This document shows, piece by piece, positions 11,001 to 22,800 of a DNA stretch of 64,000 bases (the stretch's first letter is position 1; every line of letters begins with the position of its first letter). The stretch lies in NCBI GenBank assembly GCA_002150815.3, contig NDFF03000172.1:62001-126000 (forward strand), written 5' to 3'. Below the pieces are notes generated by a model. That model made no database searches, was not told where the DNA came from, and was given only the letters and a program-made list of their open reading frames with translations. The position numbers and the translations under genes were made by a program. The DNA is from Grammothele lineata. Lineage: Eukaryota; Basidiomycota; Agaricomycetes; Polyporales; Polyporaceae.

Positions 11001-14000
11001 ATGATTTCAACGCCGCAGTATCACCAGCTTGCCCCCGTCGCTGCTATAGGAGACCTTCCCTTGAAGTGTCAGATTGCAACACAGTCATGCGCGCCTGATG
11101 GCTGTGTGCACACCGAACCCCGTGAAATTTCATACATCCTCAAAGTGTCCGCGCGAGTGCGGAGCCTCAGTTTTTGCAGAGGGTGAGGTACTTTCTCTGC
11201 ATATGCGGTTTTTCAGAGGTCGATACCGCTCCGAAACGTGGTAGATTTTTTGAGGAAGCACGCCACACACGTGTTGCGTGGAGAACCCAGGTACGTCGGA
11301 CATCTTGATCTCGTCCGCCTAACGTGCGCTCACGATCACCCTGCTAGTAGCTCTCCGCATACCCCGGATACAACTTAACCCGGGCCTAAGAGGTGCCATC
11401 GCGGATTCGCCCTAATGGGTGGCTGTTACCACATTATATCATCCTCGATATCGTCGGCTCGCCTCGACGACAAGGATGGGCGTCCCCTCGGGCCCTCGAG
11501 GCAGCCACGCACCTTCTCAGGCCACAAGAAGTGTTTCATGCTTGTGGAAATGTTGCCATGCGTCTGTCGTAACCGTGCGTTTCACGTAAACGAGGTTATA
11601 TTTGATTGACGTTCGTCGTTAACCAAGTAGGTTTTTCGATCCTGAGAAATGTTCAAATGGTCCGCGGCCGCGAGGGCTAACACCCAAATACAACGGTGAC
11701 ACGCTAGTGAAGTGAGATATTCTCCCGCCACCTCCGAGCCCGCTCATGTTGTTAACTTGGCATGCGGTGTTCTGGAGCCGGCGTCGACAGATCTTGTGCG
11801 GACGCCCAGGGAACCTACACGACGCCCCGGAATTGTGGTTTCGGTTGCCGACACCCTATGCGAAGCCGCATCCACGTGCGCCACACGGCCTTCTCGGGTC
11901 ATCATTCTCTTCTAAGGTCGTTCCCAGCGGCCACAGCATGGTACACAGCACGCGGTAGCATTCTCCTCGTCATGCCTTAGACGAGGTTATCCAGGAAACC
12001 TCTAGCGCGGAGGCCGTGTAGTAACCCAGCCGCTCGAAGGGAAAGCACCTTGTCGCTAGTCAGATGCCGGAGTGTGGAGAAATCGCACGTTCGTACACGC
12101 AACTATGCACTCCCGGCTGTTATCAACCTCTTCTCATCCCTTGAGCAGGTACTCACGCCAGGGTTCATACCAGTGACATCGAAGGAGCTCCGCAGCTCCG
12201 GCATGCCCTGCTCGCTCGCCTCAGGACGCTATTGCCACCGGGCTCCGACCACCGTCACCACCCCAGCGCCTTTGCTCGATCAATACAGGAGGAACGGCCT
12301 CAGAGTGACTTCCTGGTAGCCGCCCAGCGTGCCTCCACGCAGCGCCTCCCGCAAGCGGCGTGCGCTGTTCAGCCCCCAGGGCGTCGTCAGTCGCGGTTCC
12401 CTCGCCATTCAGCGAATTCAGAGGCACCGCCCCGCACGCAATTAGTACCCCCGCCGAACGTGCGGCATCCGGGCCTAGTGCACATCGAGGGAGGCGTCAC
12501 GTCTCCGTTCGACCGACTTCTCTCGGGCCCGGCTCTTCCGGGTCGCGCGCCGCCGGGGCCGTGAACGCGAAGCGCGCGCCGATAGGAGGGCATTAATCGC
12601 CTACGCCCGGCCGACGTGCACTCGCCAAACGCTGCGGCGCGAGTGTCCATGCATACGCTCGCCCGCGTGCGTTACGTTTGGCGTCGTCGAGGTTTCAGAC
12701 GCGTCGCAGGCTGGAGGACATCGAGGTCGGAGAGTGAGTTGGACGCGTGGCTGGGCGTCTGATGGTGATCGCCGTCAACCTGATTCGGACGTGGAGAAGC
12801 TCGGTAATCAGTCAAGTAGCCGAAAAAGGGAAATCTCGCGCATCGTGTGTGGATACGGGCTCGCGTTGCCGACTGACACGTCTCCGACTCGTCCTCCTCC
12901 GCCATCGGCCTTGTCGGTGGCGCCCTCTAGGTTCTCCTGTTTGTGCACCGCTGAAAGGTATCGGCGATTGAATCTGATGATCTTGTAAGTGCCGTATATA
13001 CCGGTTGAATCGTAATCTCACTGTCTATACGGCAGGTCTTGTCTATGACGTGGTCGAGTCGCTGCCACGTTTCGACTCCCGGGCTCCGATACAATAGCTT
13101 TGCTGTTCGTCAATATCTCTGTCATGCGGTCCTATCATAGGATGCACCTTATAACGCATCTGGAAGTCGAACATACGCAAAATGTTCTGTGCCATCAACC
13201 TAGACACTTGTGCGCCTGGCAGCAGAGGCGCCACTCGACCTCTTCAGCTCAATGCCGCCTGAGAGCCCCGCTCGGCTCGGCGGTTGGATAACGCTCATGG
13301 GGCGTGCTCATCTACAAAGAATACTTTTTAAGAAAGGTGCCGACTTCCGTCATATTACGGTAATCAAAGACGTGGGCGGTGTGGTGGCCACGGAAAGGTG
13401 CGCGTACGGCTCTGGCTTCCTCGTGCCGCGTCTCTCATACGAGTAAATATCTCCCGCGGCGCCGACTTCAGTCCCTTTTGGTCCGAAGGAGATCAGGCAT
13501 GGACTTCGTATTGGAGTCATGGCCGCCGCGCCGTCGGCAGAGGCCGCGTGTCCCCGCTTCCAAGATCACACATAGGCATCTACCCTAGACACCGCCGCAG
13601 AACGCCTCGTGAAAAGCTAAGTTCTGCTCTCGTGTGGGGAAGTCTAGTCCTCTCGGGCTTCCCCTGAAGTTGTGATAGACACCGCTGATGTTCGCTGCCC
13701 AAAGCAATTTGGGGAACGGTGAACGGTCTAGTAAAGTTCGTCTCGCAGCCTGCTTCTATCTTCTATCCAACCCGATGACTTGAAGTACCAGGATCACATC
13801 TCCACTGCGCGATGCGCCTCGAGTGATGCTATTCGAGCAGCTACATCGCCTGTTAGGTCACTCTGTTTGTTCCTCAGAACCTTGTGGCCAGGGGCCCCCC
13901 GCTGTGTGACAAGTGAGCGGAAGGTAGGGAAGAGTGCGAAGCTTCACTCTACAGTATCCCGTGCGAACTCTTCTCGTTCGCGCGGGGCTCGCGCAGCAGG

Positions 14001-15464
14001 GGGATCGCAGATTTCGTTATCAGCGAACGATAGAAGGTTCACGATGCAACTCCAGGGCTGGCGGGCTCGGTGGGAGAAGAGCCGGGGGGAAAAGCGAGCT
14101 TGCGACTGCGGCCGTATCCGCGGGCACGCCCCACCGCTACTTGGCCGTCGGGAGGCGTCCCGAGGCGGCGAGTCCGCGTCATGGTGCCTCATGGTGTCCG
14201 TCTCTCGAACCAACGTCCTTCGTCCGCTGCGTGCTTCGTACGCAGCGAGCCAAAGACGGGCACCGATTCCCCATGCCACCCTCCGGTCGGAGGAATCACA
14301 GCGAGTGGCGAAGCGAGGCGAAGGAGCGAAGGAGGCCCCAGCAGCCCTTGCCGCTGCGCTGGTGGCCCCGGTCACTCAAGAAAACACCGGTCGTGTCACA
14401 TGAGGGCCGCCGTCTGCCACTCTGGGCGCCTTCCATTCTCCGACCGACGGCACGGTCAGTGCCGGCCCGCCAGCCCCGGAGCTCCTCTTCCCAGCCCTTC
14501 CCGCGCGCGCGAGCCCCCTCGTGCACGGCTCGGCCAGCCGCGGGTAGGAGGAAGCTCGCGCGCGGTGGGTTCGAACCCGCTTGCGCGTCCGCGCTTTCTG
14601 CGTCTTCCATCAGCGAAGGCGTCCGTGAAGCGATACCGAGATGCTGTGCGCGAGCGCGAGAGAGGACTTGATTCCGAGGACACCCATCCCCGCGCTCCTC
14701 ACGCCGCCTTGCCGAGGAGAGAGGTATGTGGGCATGTGGCCTTTACAGCCTCCGTGGATCTCGCCCTGCAGTGCCCCCGATTTCCTCCCCAGGTTATGGG
14801 ATTGCTGCCAGAGGAGCGCGCGCCATCTGGGTCCTCGGGAGCACTGTTGGGCACCGCTGATGGACCCATCTCCCGCAGTGAACCTCTTCGCTTGCGATGT
14901 CCTTTTCGCGTTACGCTCACGCGCCTACAGGGGAGCATAGGTACGGAGTCACAATCACATCTGCGAAAATGCACTTCGTCGGCCGTAGGCACCAAAGATA
15001 TGAAGCTTCGCGATCCTCATAGGGTTACAGCATCCCGCTTTCGAAGTTCATTGGGGCCAATCATCGCTTCCCCCCTGATTGTGCCGCGCACGAGAACCAA
15101 ATGGGGCCATTACGGGGCGAAAACGCGCAGCGCCTAGCTCACGCCCACGAGGCCGCCTCCTACTCCGCTCTCACTCGGAGTCCACAGTGAATCCTCCATG
15201 TTGGCGAGGCGCGAATCCCTTCTTCGCTTATTAGTCGTACCGGGAGGGCGCCCTTGGGTCGTCACATTTGTAAAACCGGTTCTGATGATGTGGTTTTGTG
15301 TGCACCATCTGAGAACAACGGGTTAGGGGCTAGAGTACCCGCGCTAGGCTCGCGCCGGGCGGTGACCCTGCTTCTGAAGCTCTCACGGGTGTTCGAATAC
15401 GGGAGTCGTCTGCACCGGCTGATGAGATCCACAGATGATGTCGAAGCTACTGCGTGCTCAGCTC
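8041..15464. other. 7.4-kb gene-free stretch
   Basis: No open frame here has a recognisable domain, a consistent chain of splice sites or a homologous partner in the window. The longest frames (9276-9749 -, 9840-10163 +, and the overlapping GC-rich frames at 13780-15137) conflict with each other in several frames, as random GC-rich sequence does. A short hairpin-capable stretch (CGGCC/GGCCG) occurs near 8265-8285. I find no RNA gene, long terminal repeat or tandem array. Old, unrecognisable transposon debris is possible. Confidence 0.45.
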
Positions 15465-15472
15465 TTATATAA
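15465..15472 (+). promoter_or_regulatory. TATA box and pyrimidine-rich leader of C2H2 gene 1
   Basis: TATATAA lies about 100 bp before the start codon at 15570. The leader in between is strongly CT-rich (CCCTGTCCCCCTCCGC type). The paralog at 37996 has the same arrangement. Confidence 0.5.
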
Positions 15473-15569
15473 CCCACTTCGTCTCGGGCGGCCTATGCAA
15501 GGGTCCCGACCGTCAAAAGCTTCCCTGTCCCCCTCCGCTTTCGTCTCTCCACACTACCCTCCCGCCGCA

Positions 15570-16891
15570 ATGCCAGAATCCCCGTCCCAGTCAGAGCGCC
15601 CGACGCTTCCCAGCCTCAACAGCATGTTCTCGGGTACGTGCACGTGCTCTTAGTTGCCTGTGTCCACACCCACCCATAGGTTCCACGCCCACAGACATGC
15701 GCTTCAATAGAGAGCAGCTGGAGTCTCGGAGTGCTGAGAGGAACGCTCAGCTTACCTCCTCGCTCCCGCGGTTTGTCGTGCGTATTTTCTTGACACAGTC
15801 GTGCTGCGTCATAGCTGCTCACGTTCTCCTACCAGATCCCGGACCATGCGGACTCGCGTTCACGCAGAGGGCACTCCGACGCCACTCTCGGCTCACGGCC
15901 GACTCATGCCCCGCACCTGCACTCGCGCTCCTCATCGGATGGCCTGACGCACCCGACGTCTTTCCCCCGCACCCGGCATGCGCCCGCAGCCTTCGGCCGC
16001 TGCGAGGCTGGGACGCCACCTCTCGCTGGCCAGTACTTCGCCTCACAACTCCCTACACGCGGTGGGCCCTCGTCTCACCCGGCCGTTCTCCCCTTTACGC
16101 CGGTCCCTCCCAACACTCGAGGCAACAACTCGCACCAGCTGCTGCAGAACTACCCTACCTACGTGCTCTCCGCAGACGAGTGCCCGCCAGACGACGACCG
16201 TCGTCACGGATGCGGGATCTGCCACCGCCGCTTCAACCGTCCGAGCAGCCTGCTCATCCATATGAACTCGCACACCGGCGCGCAACGTGAGTCCCGCCTG
16301 CTACCCTTTCCGCGCGCACCTCGCGTCTGACTCTCGCACCCAGCCTTTGAGTGCCCCTTCCCTGGATGCACCCGCCGCTTCAGCGTGAACTCGAACATGC
16401 GCCGACACTACCGCAACCACCGGGACGCCGCAGCTGCGCCTCCTCTTCCCCCAATGCACGCACAGCCATATCCGAGCGCGCTGCCCTACCGTTCTCCAGA
16501 CCCGTCGCACCCCTACTACACCATCTCCGCTTCTCCCTCTGCATCATCCACCTATTCCTCATTCACTGATGGCAGCGACGACGCCGACACCGTTTCCTCA
16601 CTCCTCGCCGCCGATCATAGCCCTCGCGCGGGCCCAAGCATGCTCGCCCGCTCGCGTTCGCACTCGGACGCCTACCCTGCCGCTGCCCGCGTGTCGGACG
16701 CGGACGCAGCCGCGCGCCGCCCGCGCTCATGCACCGTCCCCGGCTGCGACTGCCACGAAGCTCCCGCAACGCTCCGCCCCGCCGCGTTCCGCGAGCGCGA
16801 GTGGGACGAGCGCGACGGCGCGCCCTCGCCCGCATCCTCTTCTACGGCGTCGCTGCGTTCTCCGGCACTCGCCCACCCCGCCCGCCGTTGA
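15570..16891 (+). CDS. C2H2 zinc-finger transcription factor (paralog 1)
   Basis: Model: 15570-15633, 15680-15777, 15836-16286, 16344-16891. The four exons give 386 aa in frame. Introns are 46-58 nt with GT/AG borders. The N-terminus carries the short motif LPSLNSMF, shared with the paralog as LPSLNELF. A Ser/Pro/His-rich low-complexity linker follows. Then come two tandem C2H2 fingers: finger 1 C180, C183, H196, H200 (FNRPSSLLIHMNSHTG) and finger 2 C208, C213, H226, H230 (FSVNSNMRRHYRNH), joined by a short TG-x-x-PF linker. The tail is Ser/Pro-rich with a conserved CTVPGCDC motif near the C-terminus. The protein should act in the nucleus as a sequence-specific DNA-binding regulator, and its target is unknown. 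An intron splits the two fingers at the same site as in the paralog at 37996-39947. Confidence 0.85.
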
Positions 16892-19800
16892 GCGTGCCGG
16901 CGTTGGGGAGTGTGGGCGTGCGGGTGCGAATGCGGCGCGCTGCGGGTCCGCGGTGCGGTCTCCCGGGTGGCCCGTGCGCGGTGAGCCCGGGCAAAAAAGA
17001 AGCGGTGGGCGGCGGGAAGCGAGGGATGGAACGAGAAGCGGCCGCGGCGTCGCGTTCGCCGGGGTGTCCCGTGATTGACGCTATATTCGCCTCTGGACGT
17101 GATGTGGTCTCTCTCCGTCTTGGTTCTGCCTGCGCGCCGCTTGGTTCTGATTCGTGCGCGCTCGGCCGCGTTGTTTGTCTCGTTAAGTTATCGCTATCCG
17201 CTCGCTGTTCCTGGTGAGATTATTTGTTGCTCTGCTGATATCCGTTGTTCCTCTACTATGCACGCCTTGCTATGCACGCTCTCACGTCTTTCCTGCTCTC
17301 GTTGTCTGTAACTTTATGTCACTGTATTATTGCTCCTCGTAGTTGAATTCCCCACTTTTACTTAAATCGTATACCAAGATATTTCTATCGATGAGGGCGG
17401 CCGCTCCTAAATAAGCGGAGCCTGAGGCCCGCCGGTGGGCTGCTTCGGTCTGCTGCCTCGTGTTTCACCCATGAGAATCTCGCGTGGGGCGGGGGTCTGT
17501 GTGCGTCTTCTCACTACACGTGGTTGTTCCCATCGCGCGCTTTGTTCTCCAATCGTCTTGTCCATCTTATTATCACAGTTCGTGGGGCCCATCCTGCAGC
17601 GCAGTGCGGTGCGACACAACCTAATACCACGGCGGGGGTCAGCACTGAGATCTCTTGCTCCGCGCTGAGACAATCTCGATCGCTATATGTCGATATTCGA
17701 CACGGTTTTGCGCTGCGGAGAAATGTATTGCTGTTGATTGAGGCGAGTTCAGTATAATGATCGTGGCGACCCAAGGCGACACGCGGTGTCACGCAAACTC
17801 ATAGTGACGTCGGCCCTCAATTGTAATTGACAGGGCTAAGAAGCGGACGATGAGTGTATTCGTACGCGATGTATCTCGTGCGTGCCTCGGCCTCTGAGCA
17901 CCATCAGAGAAGCGACGTATTTAGACAGGGGTGTATCTTCTCTTTGAACTCCATAGATTCCTGTGCAATACCGGCGGCATCCTGGTTCATGAGATCTCCG
18001 GGCTCCCTGACACAGGGGCGGCGGGTATGGGAACACGCTCTCAAAACATATCATTAGCAGGATTTGACAGTATTTTTGAATCATCCACGCGATCCTATCA
18101 TAATAGAATCACGAGGATCTGGCCCCGTACTAGAAGAGAAGAAGGCCTCTCGGGTGACTCGGTGTACTCCTTGATTCTCTTCGCTCCTCCTATCACCCCA
18201 TCAATCGAATGCTCAGGAAAGCACAACAGCTTTAATGCTCAATAACGACAGCGTCGAGCGAATATGATGAGCTTAGAGCTATTACTCTCCTTAGCACTGC
18301 CGCAGTCATACTTGGCGAAGAAGACATGAGAAATCAGCTTTTGTGTTTGTGATAGTTGCGAGTCTTCCATGCCTCTGGGTCATATGCTCCCGAAGCTCGG
18401 CGCTCAAGTAGAATCACGAGATTGGGCGGACGCACGGCGATATCCGACGCCCTTCATGTGCGTGTCAAGAAGCAGGGTTTGATGGTCACAGATGGTCGAT
18501 GAAGTCGTTCAAGGGGATGTTGGCGATGGGATAGAAAAGCAGTCGCTCCAATGGTCCTTGAGAGTTCAGGGCGTGTGACAGGCCGCCGGCGCGATCATCG
18601 ATTGAGCTTACGAGGGTTGCAGCGGCGCCGAGCCATCCTTGAACAGCTGGCTATGGACGCCCGAGCGGTGAGAATCTGCGACCATATTAGGTTTCCGTGG
18701 GACACTCTGCATGGGCTCGCGGAACTAGACTTGTTGCTTACCCCCACAATTATGTACAACAGACTCGGCATTTCTTCCTCCTTCTGGGAACATCACTGAT
18801 ATTGCGCTGATGTTTTTTGCCACGCATCACAGCTGCAGCTGGCGCAGCGAGGTAAAGAACGCAGATGACGAGATTCGAACGATCCGGCCGTGTGAACAGC
18901 AGTGCACCAACCCGGTAGCTCTGGGATCGGGTCCGTTTGCCCTTCTGTCGGGAGCGAGCAGAAGCAAGATGTACTGCACAGCCAATATAAGTTAAGCCAA
19001 AAACACGGAGTTGGTGTGAATTGTTGGATTGTAATAGCCCTAGGGCCTCGGACTCTGCATTTCGCAGACTCACCCATATTACTCTTGCGAGGCTATCATG
19101 GCTGAACAGTCGTTAATCACTGTGCAGAGTGTGCGGGGATAAACGTGTACCTTCAAAAAGTAATATTGAGCTCGAACCTGTCGCGTTTGTATTCATTAGT
19201 AGCCACAGAAGCCTGAAAACGATGAATAAGTTACCGACCGGAGCGGCGATTTGGCTTACCGGTCCGACGGAATCCGGAGGAAGACGGCGCTATTTCGTAC
19301 CACAGAGAAATAAGGCCTTATGTGAGCGCTGGACACATGTAGTGAAGATGTTCAAGTTGGCAGTATACGGCGAGGTACAGTGCGAGTACGCCGTGGAAGT
19401 TGTCCTCGGCGAAACTTGCCCGTCGTAGTCAAAATTAGGAAGCGCAGTGACCAAGACCAGCGGCTATCACAGACCCAACAGCGTGGCGGTGCCATCCTGG
19501 GCTCCTCCAACTCCAACAACGATGACTCGTTCGACGATGCCGCGCAAACCACATACGCTCCCGCTTCTATCTCGGCTTGGATTGCATTTGATCTCAAAGA
19601 GGCGGCATGAAATACACAGTCTTCCTTTGGTCCTCCGGATTCAGCTCGCAGAATATGAAAGTGAACTCTTCACCCAACTTGGCTGGCCGAGCCCCGGGCC
19701 GGGCTTCTCGTATAGTAAGACAGGGCGGATTCTATCCACTCTCCACGGCCACGCCGCGAACACAACTTTGTCACCTGCTTCTCCAGCAGTATCGCAACCT

Positions 19801-22800
19801 CTTTCACTACTCTCCGCAGTTCAGGACCACGCTATAACGAGAAGGGCGATGGGTGACATCCTTGCCTGATTTGCATAGCCAGCAAATTTTGGCCAATCTT
19901 CCTGGTATGTTCCGTCTGTTACGCTCGCAATGTAAGTCGCGAAGATGGTCGCCCCACTTTCATACCGCCACGATTCACACATATATCCAGTGATACTGCC
20001 AGGACACAGCTACTGCCTTGAGCGAATCCCACTGCAAAAGTGAGTCTCGCCTACAGTGCCCATCATCTCCGGATGGAGCCCCATCTCCGCATTGAAAATC
20101 GCCTCAATTTATCCTGTGGGAGAAGAAGGCGCAGGTCACGGGTTTTCCTTCCCCGCATTTGCTCTTTTGGGGAATGCGAGCTGTTTGATTTCTCTGCCGA
20201 AGGTTATCGGGACGACCGCGAGGAGCTGTGACGGCATTGGAATGCCGACTGCCCGCATCGACAACGGTCTGCAGTGGTAGGTTCACCACTAACTCTCGTC
20301 GTTCACATGCCACGCGAGAGCCCCCGAGCACCAGCATTTGCGACAAGTCTCATCAACAAAATTCGGGGAAAGAGGAAATTTCCCAGTTGTTTGCCCAATA
20401 CTCTACTATATTCCACCGATCTCTCCCCCCCGCTAGCCACTAGCACGCACACAAGGCGCCCCATGACGTATCAAACCTGCGCCTGGCATATGTTTCGCCC
20501 GACACCACGACGTCGCCTCCGGAATCGTCAGAGGCTATCCCCCTGCCAAGCAGGGACACTATCGGGTAGGCAGCACATGGTCAACGTACTCATGTGAGCG
20601 AACGGGTGCAATGTGTTCGGGCCGAGGCGTGCCATCAGGCAGCGGCGGCGTCGTAGATCGGCATACATTGTGGACGCCATAATTGAAGGATGCAGACAGA
20701 CAAGCTTTGATGAGCCTCGCCGGGAGCAGAACGTTGACTCAATGGCGAGGGCATGCCAGCGCGACGGCACGGCACCGGGAGCAAGGCGGTACGATGTATG
20801 CAACGTACCAGCGCGGTACACAGAGACATGCAAAGATGTCTGAGAATTCCCGCCAAAGTGCGATGCTCCTCTGATACGTACTTCGGAGGCTTCTTACCGA
20901 AAACTATTCAATGCACTCTGAGCGAAAGAAAGCGGCCAGAACGCGCGCTAGAGTATCGACCACCATCCAGACCCAGCTCCAACCGCACGGCCTCGTCCCT
21001 ACCCACGACATGATGCCTAGGCCGCGCCTGCGACAAGTATAGGTCGACCACGCCCTGTCTGCATCGCCTACAGAACCACGTTCGCCGTCCATCGCATGCC
21101 ACCCAAGGACACTGAGAGCGCTTTCCAGTCCACAGACGAGAAGAACCCGGCTAGCCACTACCGCATTAACGAAGGCCGCTCCCGCGCATGGCGCACTGCC
21201 CACAGGACGCACGAAACCGCGGGGAGGACGCGGATCCTGTAACGGAGAGTCGCCCGGCGCCGGGGGCTCTTACGTCTTAACAATCTGCACCATGCACTCA
21301 CGGCCGTCCACCTGATGACATTCCCTTCGGGGAAGAACGGTGTGGAGAGCATCTGGACCAGAGGGCGCCTCGTATAACGTTCGGCAAGAACTGCGCGCCT
21401 GAGCTTGACCAACTTCAGACGGCTGTCGGCGCGCGCGGGGTGTCTGCTCCGCGGAGGGCCGGGAAAAAGCGACCACGCCCAACTCCGACGCCCGCTCAGC
21501 ACCCAGCGGCGGTGAGCGGGAGGCGAAAAAGGGGGGGCCCAGTGCGGCCCGATTACGCGAATAGCAGCTGCCACACAGGCTATAGCTGCATGCCAAGGGT
21601 GACATGCCGCCAATCGTGTGTTCATTAAGCTCACAGATAAAAATGGAATGGCGGAATATCATATCGCTACGCATATGCAGTGAGTTCAACGAACGGTATG
21701 GGTCGGGCCGCATGGAGCGGACATCCAACAGCGAGCGGGAGGACATGACAATGTTGGCGCATCGTAAGTATTAGGGCGCGGGATGTTACGACGGTGAGAA
21801 TTGTGACTGAGGTCGCCTGATCTTCACAGCGTCTCCCACCCTCATTGGCACCGCTCGGCCCGTCAAACAGCGGCGGAGAACAATCACGACCAACAGAGAT
21901 GCGCCTCAGAATATCGCAAAGCACAAAACATGGCAACGGCGAGCGACGGTCATTTCGCATGCCACGACCCATGTGGGAGACATTGCGGTCCGACGCGGTG
22001 ACGGCGGCAGATTCCGCTCAGTATGGCGCTTGAGTGTTTGGCAGCGGCAGGGACCGTCAACGCCACCCAGTAAAGCAAGGCACGTACTACACAGACATGA
22101 GAGAACGTCGCACCCTTACTGGACTTTTGGTGGGACTTGTCATCGTCAGAGGCCGACTCAGAGGTATGTCATCGCTGACCTACTCCCATCCAAGTTAAGG
22201 AACAGTTCAGTCGGAGAAGGGCACGCTTACTTACAATTTTGCCGAAAACCCGCTCGGTAGCCATTTCGTGCGACTCATGCGACCCGTGACGTCTGCCGGT
22301 CTCAGGAGGCCTGCGGGTAGACCGCAGAGCTCAGCACATTACCACATGTCGACGGAGAGGGTGGTAGCGCTCACACCGTTGGGCGGAGGTTGCCGACCGT
22401 GGCTCGCCTTGGATGGTTGATTCGACACCTCTTCTGAAAATGAAGACAATCAGTCAGAGATGTGGATAGACGGTGGACCGCAGGAGAGTCTACCGGACAA
22501 TCTGAGCCAGGGGGGAGCGCTATAGAGGAATCGTAGCTTCTATCCAACAGCTCGACGTAAACCTTCGGAATGCGAGCTGGAAGGCCGCAGGCTCTCGGCC
22601 TGCTCGGAACAGACGACATAACATATGCATGCGCAACTGCAGCAGAGAAGCTGAGGATATTGCCATGGGCACTGACATGATATCTTGGCGGTTCTGGCTC
22701 AGGCTGGGGGCCCCGGTGCGATTGGTTTCCGAACACGAAAATTTCATGTAGAAACCTCCTCGGACCCGGACCCGCCCTCCTACACCACTCAGGTCACCGC

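Noticed and set aside
14556..14595. GTGGGTTCGAACCCGC as the T-arm of a tRNA
   Set aside because: The 7-base loop leaves too few pairing bases, and no D-arm or anticodon arm fits on either strand.
13780..15137. Long overlapping open frames (207, 245 and 355 aa, plus strand)
   Set aside because: Three frames of one strand and two of the other are open together. The translations are Arg/Ser/Pro-rich without domains, and no splice chain connects them.
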